Positions 1 through 5,746 of a stretch of 5,746 bases of DNA are shown here, piece by piece (position 1 is the stretch's first letter; each line of letters begins with the position of its first letter). The position numbers and the translations under genes were made by a program. Source of the DNA: Lachnospiraceae bacterium (lineage in GTDB: Bacteria; Bacillota_A; Clostridia; Lachnospirales; Lachnospiraceae); NCBI GenBank assembly GCA_016291475.1, contig JAEEXJ010000139.1, positions 1-5,746 of the forward strand. Direction: 5' to 3'. Below the pieces are notes generated by a model. It saw nothing but the letters and a program-made list of their open reading frames with translations, had not been told where the DNA came from and made no database searches.

Positions 1-912
1 AGTGTAGCAGGTTTTGATGACAGGATATCTTCGCTTTATAAGGAGCTATCGGAAGCAGAAGAGATAATAAGCGGATTTAACCGTTCACTTTCATCATACG
101 AAGACGATCTTACATTTGATGAAGAGGAGTTTGACAGGACAGCGCAGAGACTCGATCTGATCAATTCCCTGAAATCACGCTTCGGTGACAGCATAGAAAA
201 GATCATCGAAACGCTCTCGGAAAAGGAAGACAGACTTGACAAGCTGAACAATTACGATAAATATCTTGCCGACCTTGAGGCTGAAAAGGACGCTCTTAAC
301 AGATCCATGATCGACAAGTGTAAAAAGATATCTGCATTAAGATCCGAAAGCGCTCTGAGGCTCACGGATGAATTAAAAGAAGCGATGGAAGGGCTCAACT
401 TCCAGAATGTCGGTCTTCGGATCGAAGTAAAGCCGGATCCTTCATCGATAACGGATACAGGATATGATGACATAGAATTTCTGGTCAGAATTAATGTCGG
501 TGAAGAATTAAAACCCATGCAGAGTGTTGCATCAGGCGGTGAACTTTCAAGGATAATGCTGGCGATAAAGAGTGTTTTTGCCGATGATAATGATGTATCA
601 ACTCTGATCTTTGATGAGATTGATGCCGGGATCAGCGGCAGGACAGCATTCAAGGTAGCTACAAAGATGAATGAGCTATCCCGGGATCATCAACTGATAT
701 GCATCACGCATCTTCCTCAGATCGCCTCAATGGCCGACACGCATTTTCTTATCGAAAAATCGGTCAATGAAGGACGTACCATTACGGGGATCAGAAAACT
801 TGATGAGGAAGGTTCGGTTAATGAACTGGCAAGAATGCTGGGTGGAGAGATCATAACCGAGGCAGCATTAAACAATGCCAGAGAGATGAAGAAAGGTAAG
901 AACGATAAATGA
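1..912 (+). CDS. recN: DNA repair protein RecN, C-terminal part (5' truncated by window edge)
   Basis: RecN is an SMC-like cytoplasmic ATPase that acts early in double-strand break repair and recombination. The frame is open from the first base and gives 303 residues. The family is usually about 550-570 residues, so roughly the N-terminal 45%, including Walker A, lies outside the window. Window residues 1 to about 120 are charged and helical, as expected for the coiled-coil arm and its return helix (LDLINSLKSRFG at 51-62 matches the usual RecN pattern there). The C-terminal ATPase head then shows the ABC signature ASGGELSR (residues 177-184), Walker B with DEIDAGISG (about 200-213) and the H-loop ITHLPQIA (235-242). 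The C-terminus VNELARMLGG is also typical. There is no frameshift. The TGA stop overlaps the next start codon as ATGA, so the two genes are probably co-transcribed and translationally coupled. Identification is firm from motifs; the only missing part is the N-terminus. Confidence 0.96.
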   Translation, partial: SVAGFDDRISSLYKELSEAEEIISGFNRSLSSYEDDLTFDEEEFDRTAQRLDLINSLKSRFGDSIEKIIETLSEKEDRLDKLNNYDKYLADLEAEKDALNRSMIDKCKKISALRSESALRLTDELKEAMEGLNFQNVGLRIEVKPDPSSITDTGYDDIEFLVRINVGEELKPMQSVASGGELSRIMLAIKSVFADDNDVSTLIFDEIDAGISGRTAFKVATKMNELSRDHQLICITHLPQIASMADTHFLIEKSVNEGRTITGIRKLDEEGSVNELARMLGGEIITEAALNNAREMKKGKNDK

Positions 913-1988
913 GATATCCTTCGTTTATAGATAAAGGAGACACGCTGTCATTTGTTTCACCGTCTTTTTCTCCCGCGACAGACAACTTCCGGAAGCTATG
1001 CTTTGAAAATTCTTTAAAGAACTGGAAGAAAAAGGGATTCAGGACAGAGATCGGATTTAATGCATATGTAGAAAAGGGCGTCGGGATAAGCAATATTCCC
1101 GAGGAATGTGCCAGAGAACTGATGGAGTATTATGTGGATTCTCCCAGTAAGGCACTGATATCCACATCAGGCGGAGAACTGATGTGTGAGATACTGTCTT
1201 TCATGGATTTCGACGTTATCAAGAAAGCAACACCCAAGTGGTATATGGGATTTTCCGATAATACCAATTTTACATTCCTTCTTACAACTATATGTGATGT
1301 GGCTTCAATATACGGGCCGAACGGTGGAGCATTCGGCATGAAGAAATGGCATCAGTATCTTGATGATTCTCTTGATATGCTGATGGGAACCAATTTGGTT
1401 GCGCATAACTATGATTTCTATGAGACGGAATCCTTAAAGGGAGAGGACAACCCATATGCAGAACTTAACTGCACGGAGTCGGTCGATATCAAATGTTACC
1501 ATCCCAACAAGGTTTCGAGCAGGACAAGGAATGTTCATGCCAAAGTTATGTTAACCAATAAATCTGAATTTGAGGGCAGACTGCTCGGAGGATGCCTGGA
1601 TTGCCTGGTAAATCTTGTGGGTACCAGATATGATTATGTAAACCGATTCATAAACAGATATATAGACGATGGGATCATATGGTATCTTGAAGCCTGTGAT
1701 CTTAATGTATTTTCGATAAGACGCGCCGTATGGCAGCTTGAGCAGGCGGGATGGTTTCGAAATGCCAAAGGATTTATCTTTGGAAGACCGCTGAACGGCT
1801 CATCAATAATGAACCTTAACAAAGTTGATGCGGTAATGCCTTTTACATGTATCGCCCATCAGGTTCCGGTCATTCTGGATGCAGATATCGGACACCTTCC
1901 TCCTTCAATGCCCATCATAAACGGAGCATTGGCAAAGGTTAAATACGATGACGGAACGCTCAGCATAGATATGGGGTCCGAGTTGTAA
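909..1988 (+). CDS. S66-family serine peptidase (LD-carboxypeptidase / MccF-like)
   Basis: This 359-residue protein belongs to peptidase family S66, which contains LdcA (muropeptide LD-carboxypeptidase, which removes the terminal D-Ala from tetrapeptides during wall recycling) and MccF (cleaves the amide of microcin C-type peptide-nucleotides). The N-terminal DKGDTLSFVSPSF matches the family's GDxIxxVxPS opening and supports the ATG at 909. The nucleophile elbow is GFSD with Ser116. The other triad residues are visible as Glu261 in WYLEACDL and His329 in DADIGHLPPSMPIING. FEGRLLGGCLDCLVNLVGT (221-239) is the conserved segment before Glu261. No signal peptide or membrane segment is seen, so it is probably cytoplasmic. 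The length exceeds E. coli LdcA (about 304) and is nearer MccF (about 344) and many clostridial paralogues, so I leave the symbol blank. The start overlaps the recN stop; a weak AAAGG (892-896) sits 12 nt upstream, which points to coupling. The fold is certain; the substrate is not. Confidence 0.9.
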   Translation: MRYPSFIDKGDTLSFVSPSFSPATDNFRKLCFENSLKNWKKKGFRTEIGFNAYVEKGVGISNIPEECARELMEYYVDSPSKALISTSGGELMCEILSFMDFDVIKKATPKWYMGFSDNTNFTFLLTTICDVASIYGPNGGAFGMKKWHQYLDDSLDMLMGTNLVAHNYDFYETESLKGEDNPYAELNCTESVDIKCYHPNKVSSRTRNVHAKVMLTNKSEFEGRLLGGCLDCLVNLVGTRYDYVNRFINRYIDDGIIWYLEACDLNVFSIRRAVWQLEQAGWFRNAKGFIFGRPLNGSSIMNLNKVDAVMPFTCIAHQVPVILDADIGHLPPSMPIINGALAKVKYDDGTLSIDMGSEL

Positions 1989-2011
1989 AACAGGCCTTTT
2001 TGGAGTATATT
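1983..2011 (+). promoter_or_regulatory. Putative sigma-70-type promoter for glgA
   Basis: TTGTAA (1983-1988) and TATATT (2006-2011) are separated by 17 nt and match the -35 and -10 consensus at 4/6 and 5/6. Transcription would begin near 2018 and give a leader of about 26 nt carrying the GGAGG ribosome site. The -35 overlaps the stop codon of the S66 peptidase gene. No hairpin terminator separates the two genes, so read-through from recN is also possible. AT-rich DNA gives such matches by chance, hence the moderate confidence. Confidence 0.4.
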
Positions 2012-2028
2012 AAACTAAGTAAGTATTT

Positions 2029-2033
2029 GGAGG
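2029..2033 (+). promoter_or_regulatory. Ribosome binding site of glgA
   Basis: GGAGG lies 10 nt before the ATG at 2044 and is the strongest Shine-Dalgarno sequence in the window. It fixes the start, because the protein then begins MKNILFVASE, the normal GlgA N-terminus. Confidence 0.8.
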
Positions 2034-2043
2034 ATTTGTATAG

Positions 2044-3489
2044 ATGAAGAACATACTTTTTGTTGCTTCCGAAGGCGTTCCTTTTATTAAGACGGGTGGC
2101 CTTGCCGACGTTGTCGGTTCACTTCCCAAATGCATCAACAGGGAATACTTTGATGTAAGAGTTGTACTTCCCAAGTATATGTGCATCAAAGCCGAGATGA
2201 AAGAAAAGATGGAGTATGTCACTCATTTCTACATGGATTTCCATTGGAAGAATGAGTATGTAGGTATCTTCAAGGCTGAAGTTGACGGCATTAAGTACTA
2301 TTTTATTGACAATGAGTTTTATTTTAACGGAATGAAGCCCTACGGGGATGACACAGTTTTTGAGATTGAGAAGTTTGCTTTCTTTTCCAAGGCAGCGCTT
2401 TCAATTCTTCCCGTCATCGATTTCAGACCGGATATCATTCACTGCCATGACTGGCAGACCGGACTTGTTCCCGTATATCTCAAAGAGAGATTTCAGGGAA
2501 ATGAGTTCTTTAGAGGCATCAAGGCCATTATGACCATTCACAATCTTAAGTTCCAGGGAAAATGGGATATTAAGACTGTAAGAGATATCACGGGACTTCC
2601 TGATTTCTACTTTACATCGGATAAGCTTGGACTCTTTAAGGACGCCGATCTTTTAAAGGGCGGTATTGTTTATTCCGACGCTGTCACAACCGTTAGTGTT
2701 GCGTACGCCGAGGAGATTAAGACCGAGTTTTACGGAGAAGACCTCGACGGACTCTTAAGAGCCAGAGCGGGCGATCTTCGAGGTATCGTCAACGGTATTG
2801 ATTACGATGAGTTCAATCCCGAGACCGATGAGTATATTCCATACAAGTACAATGCGATCAACTTCCGTAAGGAGAAGATCAAGAATAAAAGAGCTCTTCA
2901 GAAGGAGCTTGGACTTAAAGAAGACGATAAGTGCATGATGATCGGTATCGTTTCAAGACTTACCGATCAAAAGGGCTTTGATCTTATCAACTGTATCCTC
3001 GATGAACTCTGTCAGGATGCGATCCAGCTTGTAGTTCTTGGAACAGGCGAAGAGCAGTACGAGAATTCCTTCCGCCACTTTGACTGGAAGTACAATGACA
3101 AGGTTTCTGCCAATATTTACTATTCGGAGCCTATGTCACACAAGATCTACGCTGCATCCGATGTATTCCTTATGCCATCGCTTTTTGAGCCCTGTGGACT
3201 TTCACAGCTCATGGCACTCAGATACGGAACTATCCCGATCGTAAGGCAAACCGGCGGTCTTATCGACACCGTTGAACCTTATAACAAGTACGAGGGCACC
3301 GGAACAGGCTTTGGCTTCCTTAATTACAACGCCCACGAGATGCTTGATACTATCCGCCAGGCAGAGCATGTATTCTATGACAAAAAGCGTGAGTGGAACA
3401 AGATGATCGACAGAGCCATGGCAGTTGACTTCTCCTGGAAGGTTTCAGCCGAGAAATATCAGGAAATGTATGACTGGCTTGTTGGATGA
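2044..3489 (+). CDS. glgA: Glycogen synthase (ADP-glucose type, GT5)
   Basis: GlgA transfers glucose from ADP-glucose to the non-reducing end of a growing alpha-1,4-glucan in the cytoplasm. The 481-residue product has the family's usual length (about 475-480) and is complete. The N-terminal GT5 domain (about 1-240) carries KTGGLADVVGSLPK with the nucleotide-sugar-binding Lys16, HDWQTG (135-140) and TIHNLKFQG (164-172, with His166). The C-terminal GT-B domain begins near 245. It shows SRLTDQKG (304-311; Arg305 and Lys310 correspond to the phosphate-binding pair), EPCGLSQL (382-389) and QTGGLIDTV (402-410). The start is set by GGAGG ten bases upstream. No glgB, glgC, glgD or glgP is adjacent, so it stands apart from a classical glycogen operon; it may be driven by its own promoter in the 55-nt upstream gap. 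A strong hairpin terminator follows 17 nt after the stop. All key residues are present, so it should be active. Confidence 0.97.
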   Translation: MKNILFVASEGVPFIKTGGLADVVGSLPKCINREYFDVRVVLPKYMCIKAEMKEKMEYVTHFYMDFHWKNEYVGIFKAEVDGIKYYFIDNEFYFNGMKPYGDDTVFEIEKFAFFSKAALSILPVIDFRPDIIHCHDWQTGLVPVYLKERFQGNEFFRGIKAIMTIHNLKFQGKWDIKTVRDITGLPDFYFTSDKLGLFKDADLLKGGIVYSDAVTTVSVAYAEEIKTEFYGEDLDGLLRARAGDLRGIVNGIDYDEFNPETDEYIPYKYNAINFRKEKIKNKRALQKELGLKEDDKCMMIGIVSRLTDQKGFDLINCILDELCQDAIQLVVLGTGEEQYENSFRHFDWKYNDKVSANIYYSEPMSHKIYAASDVFLMPSLFEPCGLSQLMALRYGTIPIVRQTGGLIDTVEPYNKYEGTGTGFGFLNYNAHEMLDTIRQAEHVFYDKKREWNKMIDRAMAVDFSWKVSAEKYQEMYDWLVG

Positions 3490-3506
3490 TAATAATAAAG
3501 AATGAT

Positions 3507-3553
3507 AAAAAACGAAAAATTCCAAATTTCACTTAGGAATTTTTCGTTTTTTT
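3507..3553 (+). terminator. Strong intrinsic terminator after glgA
   Basis: A perfect 17-bp stem pairs 3507-3523 with 3536-3552 around a 12-nt loop (3524-3535). The right arm ends in a run of seven T (3547-3553). Only four pairs are G:C; the outer six are A:T, so the left arm begins with an A-run that becomes a U-tract on the opposite strand. The signal could therefore work in both directions. It closes glgA and isolates the next gene. Confidence 0.9.
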
Positions 3554-3558
3554 GTGTC

Positions 3559-3564
3559 TATAAT
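3559..3564 (+). promoter_or_regulatory. Possible -10 element for the repeat-protein gene
   Basis: A perfect TATAAT lies 46 nt before the ATG at 3611, just after the glgA terminator. A start near 3571 would give a leader of about 40 nt. No good -35 is present at 16-18 nt spacing, since that position falls inside the terminator stem. Other AT-rich hexamers (3567-3572) are alternatives. The gene must have a promoter here because a terminator precedes it, but the exact site is uncertain. Confidence 0.35.
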
Positions 3565-3610
3565 AATATATAAGAGTTTATTTGAATTCTGAAATGAAAG
3601 GGACAATCGT

Positions 3611-3691
3611 ATGAAAAAAGTATCAAGAGAATTATTGGGAGTATTGGTATCAGCTATAATGCTCCTGCAATTTCCTATCTATGCGCTTGCA
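3611..3691 (+). other. Signal peptide of the repeat protein
   Basis: Residues 1-27 show a basic start (MKKVSRE), a hydrophobic core (LLGVLVSAIMLLQFPIY) and an A-L-A box at 25-27 before GG, which fits signal peptidase I cleavage after Ala27. There is no lipobox cysteine, so it is not a lipoprotein. It indicates Sec export. Confidence 0.88.
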
Positions 3692-5542
3692 GGAGGACCC
3701 TACCATATAGAAGATGGTGATATATCTGTTCATGCAACGGATAGTGAGCAGACGGTTCGGCAAGGTGGTCAGGAATATGTGGATAACGATCCGGTTATAA
3801 CTAATGAAGGGAATGCAGCTTCCGATAATCATGTGAGTATTAGAGCGGATGAAGGCAGTACTGCGCATGTAACCATCAGTGATGTGAACATTGCTTCATC
3901 TGTGGCGGCAATTCAAACAGATGGCGCTGGATCTGTAGAAATAGAACTTGTCGGTGATAATCATGTCACCAGTGGAGATACATATGCCGGTATTGAAAAA
4001 GGAAATAACGGATCACTGACCATATCTTCCGGTAGTAGTAATGCTTATTTGGAAGCGACCGGTGGAAGAAGAGGTGCCGGAATCGGTGGTCATGATGGTC
4101 AGGATGTGGATGATATCATTATAACCGGAGGAAATATCACAGCGTATGGCGGGCAATCTGCAGCCGGAATCGGCGGCGGATATGGTGGAGACGGAACCGG
4201 AATAACCATAAGTGGAGGCAATGTTCGTGTTTTAGGAGGAGGTGATGGAGCCGGAATCGGCGGAGGAAGAGAAGGTAGCGGATCAGACATTACCATAACC
4301 GGAGGAACGGTAACTGCAGAAGTAGTGGGAAGCGGAGCCGGAATCGGCGGAGGAAGAGATGGTAACGGATCAGACATTACCATAACCGGAGGAACGGTAA
4401 CTGCAGAAGTTACAGTGGGAACCGGAGCCGGAATCGGCGGAGGAGATAGTGGTAGCGGATCAGATATTACCATAACCGGAGGAACGGTAGTTGCAGATGG
4501 AATTGAAGGAGCCGGAATCGGCGGCGGAAGACTTGGTAACGGAAATAATATTAAGATTACAGGCGGAAATGTAACAGCGAACGGCAGGGGAACCGGAGCC
4601 GGAATCGGCGGAGGAGATTGGGGTAGCGGATCAGATATTACCATAACCGGAGGCAATGTATATGCTACCGGAGTATACGATGGAGCCGGAATTGGTGGCG
4701 GAAGAAACGGTAACGGAGCGAATATTAGTATAAGCGGTGGAACGGTAATATCCGTTAGTGATGTATGCGGGGCCGGAATCGGCGGCGGAAGAAACGGTAA
4801 CGGAGCAGATATAAGTGTAAGTAATTCTGCAAAAGTTATGGTTGCCGGCGGGGAGTGTGTTTTTTCTGGAGTTGACTACCATGGCGCCGGAATAGGTAGT
4901 GGGATGCAATTAGGCACGGATAATGGTGAAGAAGTTAATCCCAATATTTCCCGACTTTATTCTAGTGGATATATATATTATTATCCTGCAGGAACGACAA
5001 TTGATGATATCCGTAAGGGTAATGTCCAGCCTATTAGTATGGTCCGGGGTATCTTAAAACCTGAATCGAATCATACCGTAGACCCTGAATCCGATTCTGC
5101 AATAGAATCATTAATCGAATTTGACGGCGGATCTTCAGACCATACATCATATGAGGAAAATTCAGAGATTAAAGACATTCCTACTTCAAGTGAGGAATTT
5201 GCAGCTTTTCTTGCTCAGACGAACAATACTCTTGAAGCTTACTTAAAGAAGATAGAAGCTTTGATGGAAGCGGGAGATACAGAGGGACTAAATGCTCTTA
5301 TTTCAAAGGGGATTACACTTGAAACAGGTAACTGGATTTGTTTTAATAAGAAGACATACGCGCTGATCGAGAAGATATCCGATTACGGAGTACCTATCAC
5401 AGTATCTTTTGCCTACAAAGGTCATAGATACAACACAGTAATTCCCGGAAATACCAAGATAAAGCCGTTGGATCTTTGCAATGAAGAGGGATATTGCGGA
5501 TTCTTAAATCTTATCAAGTACTACGGCGGTACTGAAAAATAG
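3611..5542 (+). CDS. Secreted GAGIGGG-repeat protein, predicted beta-helix, unknown function
   Basis: This is a 643-residue exported protein whose function I do not recognise. In order: a signal peptide (residues 1-27); a polar lead-in (28 to about 95) with VTISDVNIASS resembling a first beta-helix rung; degenerate rungs (about 96-154, including TYAGIEKGNNGSLTIS); ten tandem units starting at residues 155, 184, 213, 242, 272, 300, 329, 358, 387 and 425; a strand-rich exit (about 443-480); an acidic, Ser-rich linker (about 481-525); a helix (about 526-565); and a compact C-terminal domain (about 566-640). The repeat consensus is GAGIGGGrxGxGsdItITGGtVtA, suggesting one solenoid rung or a rung pair per unit. 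It may be related to Cthe_2159-type carbohydrate-binding beta-helices (Pfam PF14262), an unverified inference. There is no LPXTG, SLH domain or C-terminal membrane helix, so it is probably released or held by its C-terminal domain. AAAGGGA (3597-3603) is 7 nt before the ATG. The gene is monocistronic between two terminators. Confidence 0.9.
   Translation: MKKVSRELLGVLVSAIMLLQFPIYALAGGPYHIEDGDISVHATDSEQTVRQGGQEYVDNDPVITNEGNAASDNHVSIRADEGSTAHVTISDVNIASSVAAIQTDGAGSVEIELVGDNHVTSGDTYAGIEKGNNGSLTISSGSSNAYLEATGGRRGAGIGGHDGQDVDDIIITGGNITAYGGQSAAGIGGGYGGDGTGITISGGNVRVLGGGDGAGIGGGREGSGSDITITGGTVTAEVVGSGAGIGGGRDGNGSDITITGGTVTAEVTVGTGAGIGGGDSGSGSDITITGGTVVADGIEGAGIGGGRLGNGNNIKITGGNVTANGRGTGAGIGGGDWGSGSDITITGGNVYATGVYDGAGIGGGRNGNGANISISGGTVISVSDVCGAGIGGGRNGNGADISVSNSAKVMVAGGECVFSGVDYHGAGIGSGMQLGTDNGEEVNPNISRLYSSGYIYYYPAGTTIDDIRKGNVQPISMVRGILKPESNHTVDPESDSAIESLIEFDGGSSDHTSYEENSEIKDIPTSSEEFAAFLAQTNNTLEAYLKKIEALMEAGDTEGLNALISKGITLETGNWICFNKKTYALIEKISDYGVPITVSFAYKGHRYNTVIPGNTKIKPLDLCNEEGYCGFLNLIKYYGGTEK
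4073..4903 (+). repeat. In-frame tandem repeat, ten units of about 87 bp
   Basis: Units begin at 4073, 4160, 4247, 4334, 4424, 4508, 4595, 4682, 4769 and 4883. Lengths are 87, 87, 87, 90, 84, 87, 87, 87 and 114 bp, and the last unit is cut short at its GAGIGSG. Every unit starts with a GGAGCCGGAATCGGCGG-like block, and most carry a second block coding ITITGG. All length changes are multiples of three, so the frame is kept. Units at 4247 and 4334 differ by three substitutions and one 3-nt insertion. Outer units (4073, 4160, 4769, 4883) are more diverged, as expected when arrays expand from the centre. Confidence 0.95.
5288..5530 (+). other. Distinct C-terminal domain of the repeat protein
   Basis: Residues about 560-640 are unlike the repeats: charged and aromatic, with a helix (KKTYALIEKISDYG), two strands (VPITVSFAYKG and HRYNTVIPG) and a closing helix in EEGYCGFLNLIKYYGG. 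Cysteines lie at 577, 623 and 629. My recollection is that similar endings occur on other exported clostridial proteins, which would make it a shared attachment or sorting module, but I cannot verify that here. The boundary is estimated from composition. Confidence 0.5.
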
Positions 5543-5637
5543 CATAATATGTTTATATTCGAAGCAAATTGAAGTGAATGATCCGCTTGTCGGATAACTT
5601 TATTTGTGTTAATAATTGAATATAGACGTTTATAATT

Positions 5638-5674
5638 AAGACACTTTTCCGGGGGCAAGGGGAAAGTGTCTTTT
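5638..5674 (+). terminator. Hairpin terminator downstream of the repeat-protein gene
   Basis: A 13-bp stem with one T:G wobble pairs 5638-5650 with 5660-5672 around a 9-nt loop that contains five G. The right arm runs into TTTT (5671-5674). It begins 95 nt after the stop at 5542. On the minus strand the stem is followed by TTAATTAT, so it might also end a convergent gene. The U-tract is short, so efficiency may be modest. Confidence 0.72.
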
Positions 5675-5746
5675 GTAGCTATTATAAGATTATAAGCAGA
5701 TTATGAGGGCGTTCCCATATGCGCATTAAGAGCGAATCTTCGGTCA
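5675..5746. other. Undecided gene edge at the window end
   Basis: Two readings are possible. On the plus strand, ATG at 5719 begins MRIKSESSV and runs open to the edge, with GAGGG (5705-5709) 9 nt upstream and TATAAG boxes at 5683 and 5691. On the minus strand, an open frame enters from the edge and ends RRFALNAHMGTPS with a TAA at about 5703, pointing toward the hairpin at 5638-5674. Neither stretch is long enough to recognise a family. The ribosome site slightly favours the plus-strand start. Confidence 0.25.

Noticed and set aside
252..653. Minus-strand 133-residue open frame within recN
   Set aside because: Ser/Leu-rich composition typical of an antisense shadow; it covers conserved RecN ATPase motifs on the plus strand.
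4099..4656. Minus-strand 185-residue open frame, Pro-rich with repeated PPIPAP
   Set aside because: It is the reverse reading of the Gly-rich repeat array (GGN codons read as Pro/Ser/Thr codons). It has no ribosome site and the plus-strand gene is complete with a signal peptide.
4073..4903. Regular direct repeats considered as a CRISPR array
   Set aside because: The unit is about 87 bp with no short repeat/unique spacer pattern; conservation follows codons and the frame is open throughout.
4073..4903. Collagen-like or autotransporter passenger interpretation
   Set aside because: There is no Gly-X-Y triplet periodicity, and no C-terminal outer-membrane barrel follows; the neighbouring genes suggest a Gram-positive host.
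4631..4909. Minus-strand 92-residue open frame over the end of the repeat array
   Set aside because: It is also a shadow of the repeats, with internal periodicity inherited from them and no start signal.
5581..5595. Small hairpin ATCCG-loop-CGGAT after the repeat-protein stop
   Set aside because: Only 5 bp with no following T-run; the 13-bp hairpin at 5638-5672 is the better terminator.
5609..5636. TTAATA-16 nt-TATAAT promoter-like pair
   Set aside because: Transcription would start inside the hairpin at 5638-5672 and be terminated at once; probably a chance match in AT-rich spacer.

Overview
The window looks like a chromosomal piece of an anaerobic, moderately AT-rich Firmicute, most likely a member of the Lachnospiraceae (Butyrivibrio/Pseudobutyrivibrio-like). 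This rests on general impressions: a RecN of Gram-positive type, a bacterial GlgA, an AT-rich intergenic style with GGAGG ribosome sites, and a secreted Gly-rich repeat protein of a type I associate with gut and rumen clostridia. No rRNA or species-specific marker is present, so the placement is an inference.

All clear genes lie on the plus strand. Positions 1-912 hold the C-terminal half of the DNA-repair ATPase RecN, cut by the window edge. Its stop overlaps by 4 nt (ATGA) the start of an S66-family serine carboxypeptidase (909-1988; LD-carboxypeptidase/MccF-like) with a complete Ser-Glu-His triad. After a 55-nt gap holding a plausible sigma-70-type promoter and a strong GGAGG site comes a complete glycogen synthase, glgA (2044-3489). 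A strong 17-bp hairpin terminator (3507-3553) closes this block.

A separate transcription unit follows: a 643-residue exported protein (3611-5542). It has a signal peptide, ten tandem units of about 29 residues built around GAGIGGG and ITITGGTVTA (probably a beta-helix or beta-solenoid), a linker, and a distinct C-terminal domain. Some units are nearly identical at DNA level, so the array has expanded recently. A second hairpin (5638-5674) ends this unit. The last 70 bases are undecided: either the start of a new plus-strand gene or the tail of a minus-strand one.

The first three genes are housekeeping (DNA break repair, peptidoglycan peptide trimming or peptide-antibiotic resistance, carbon storage). 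No functional tie among them is evident beyond adjacency and one overlap. The repeat protein is the least ordinary item. I see no mobile element, CRISPR array, tRNA or rRNA, and nothing that amounts to a clearly new multi-gene system.
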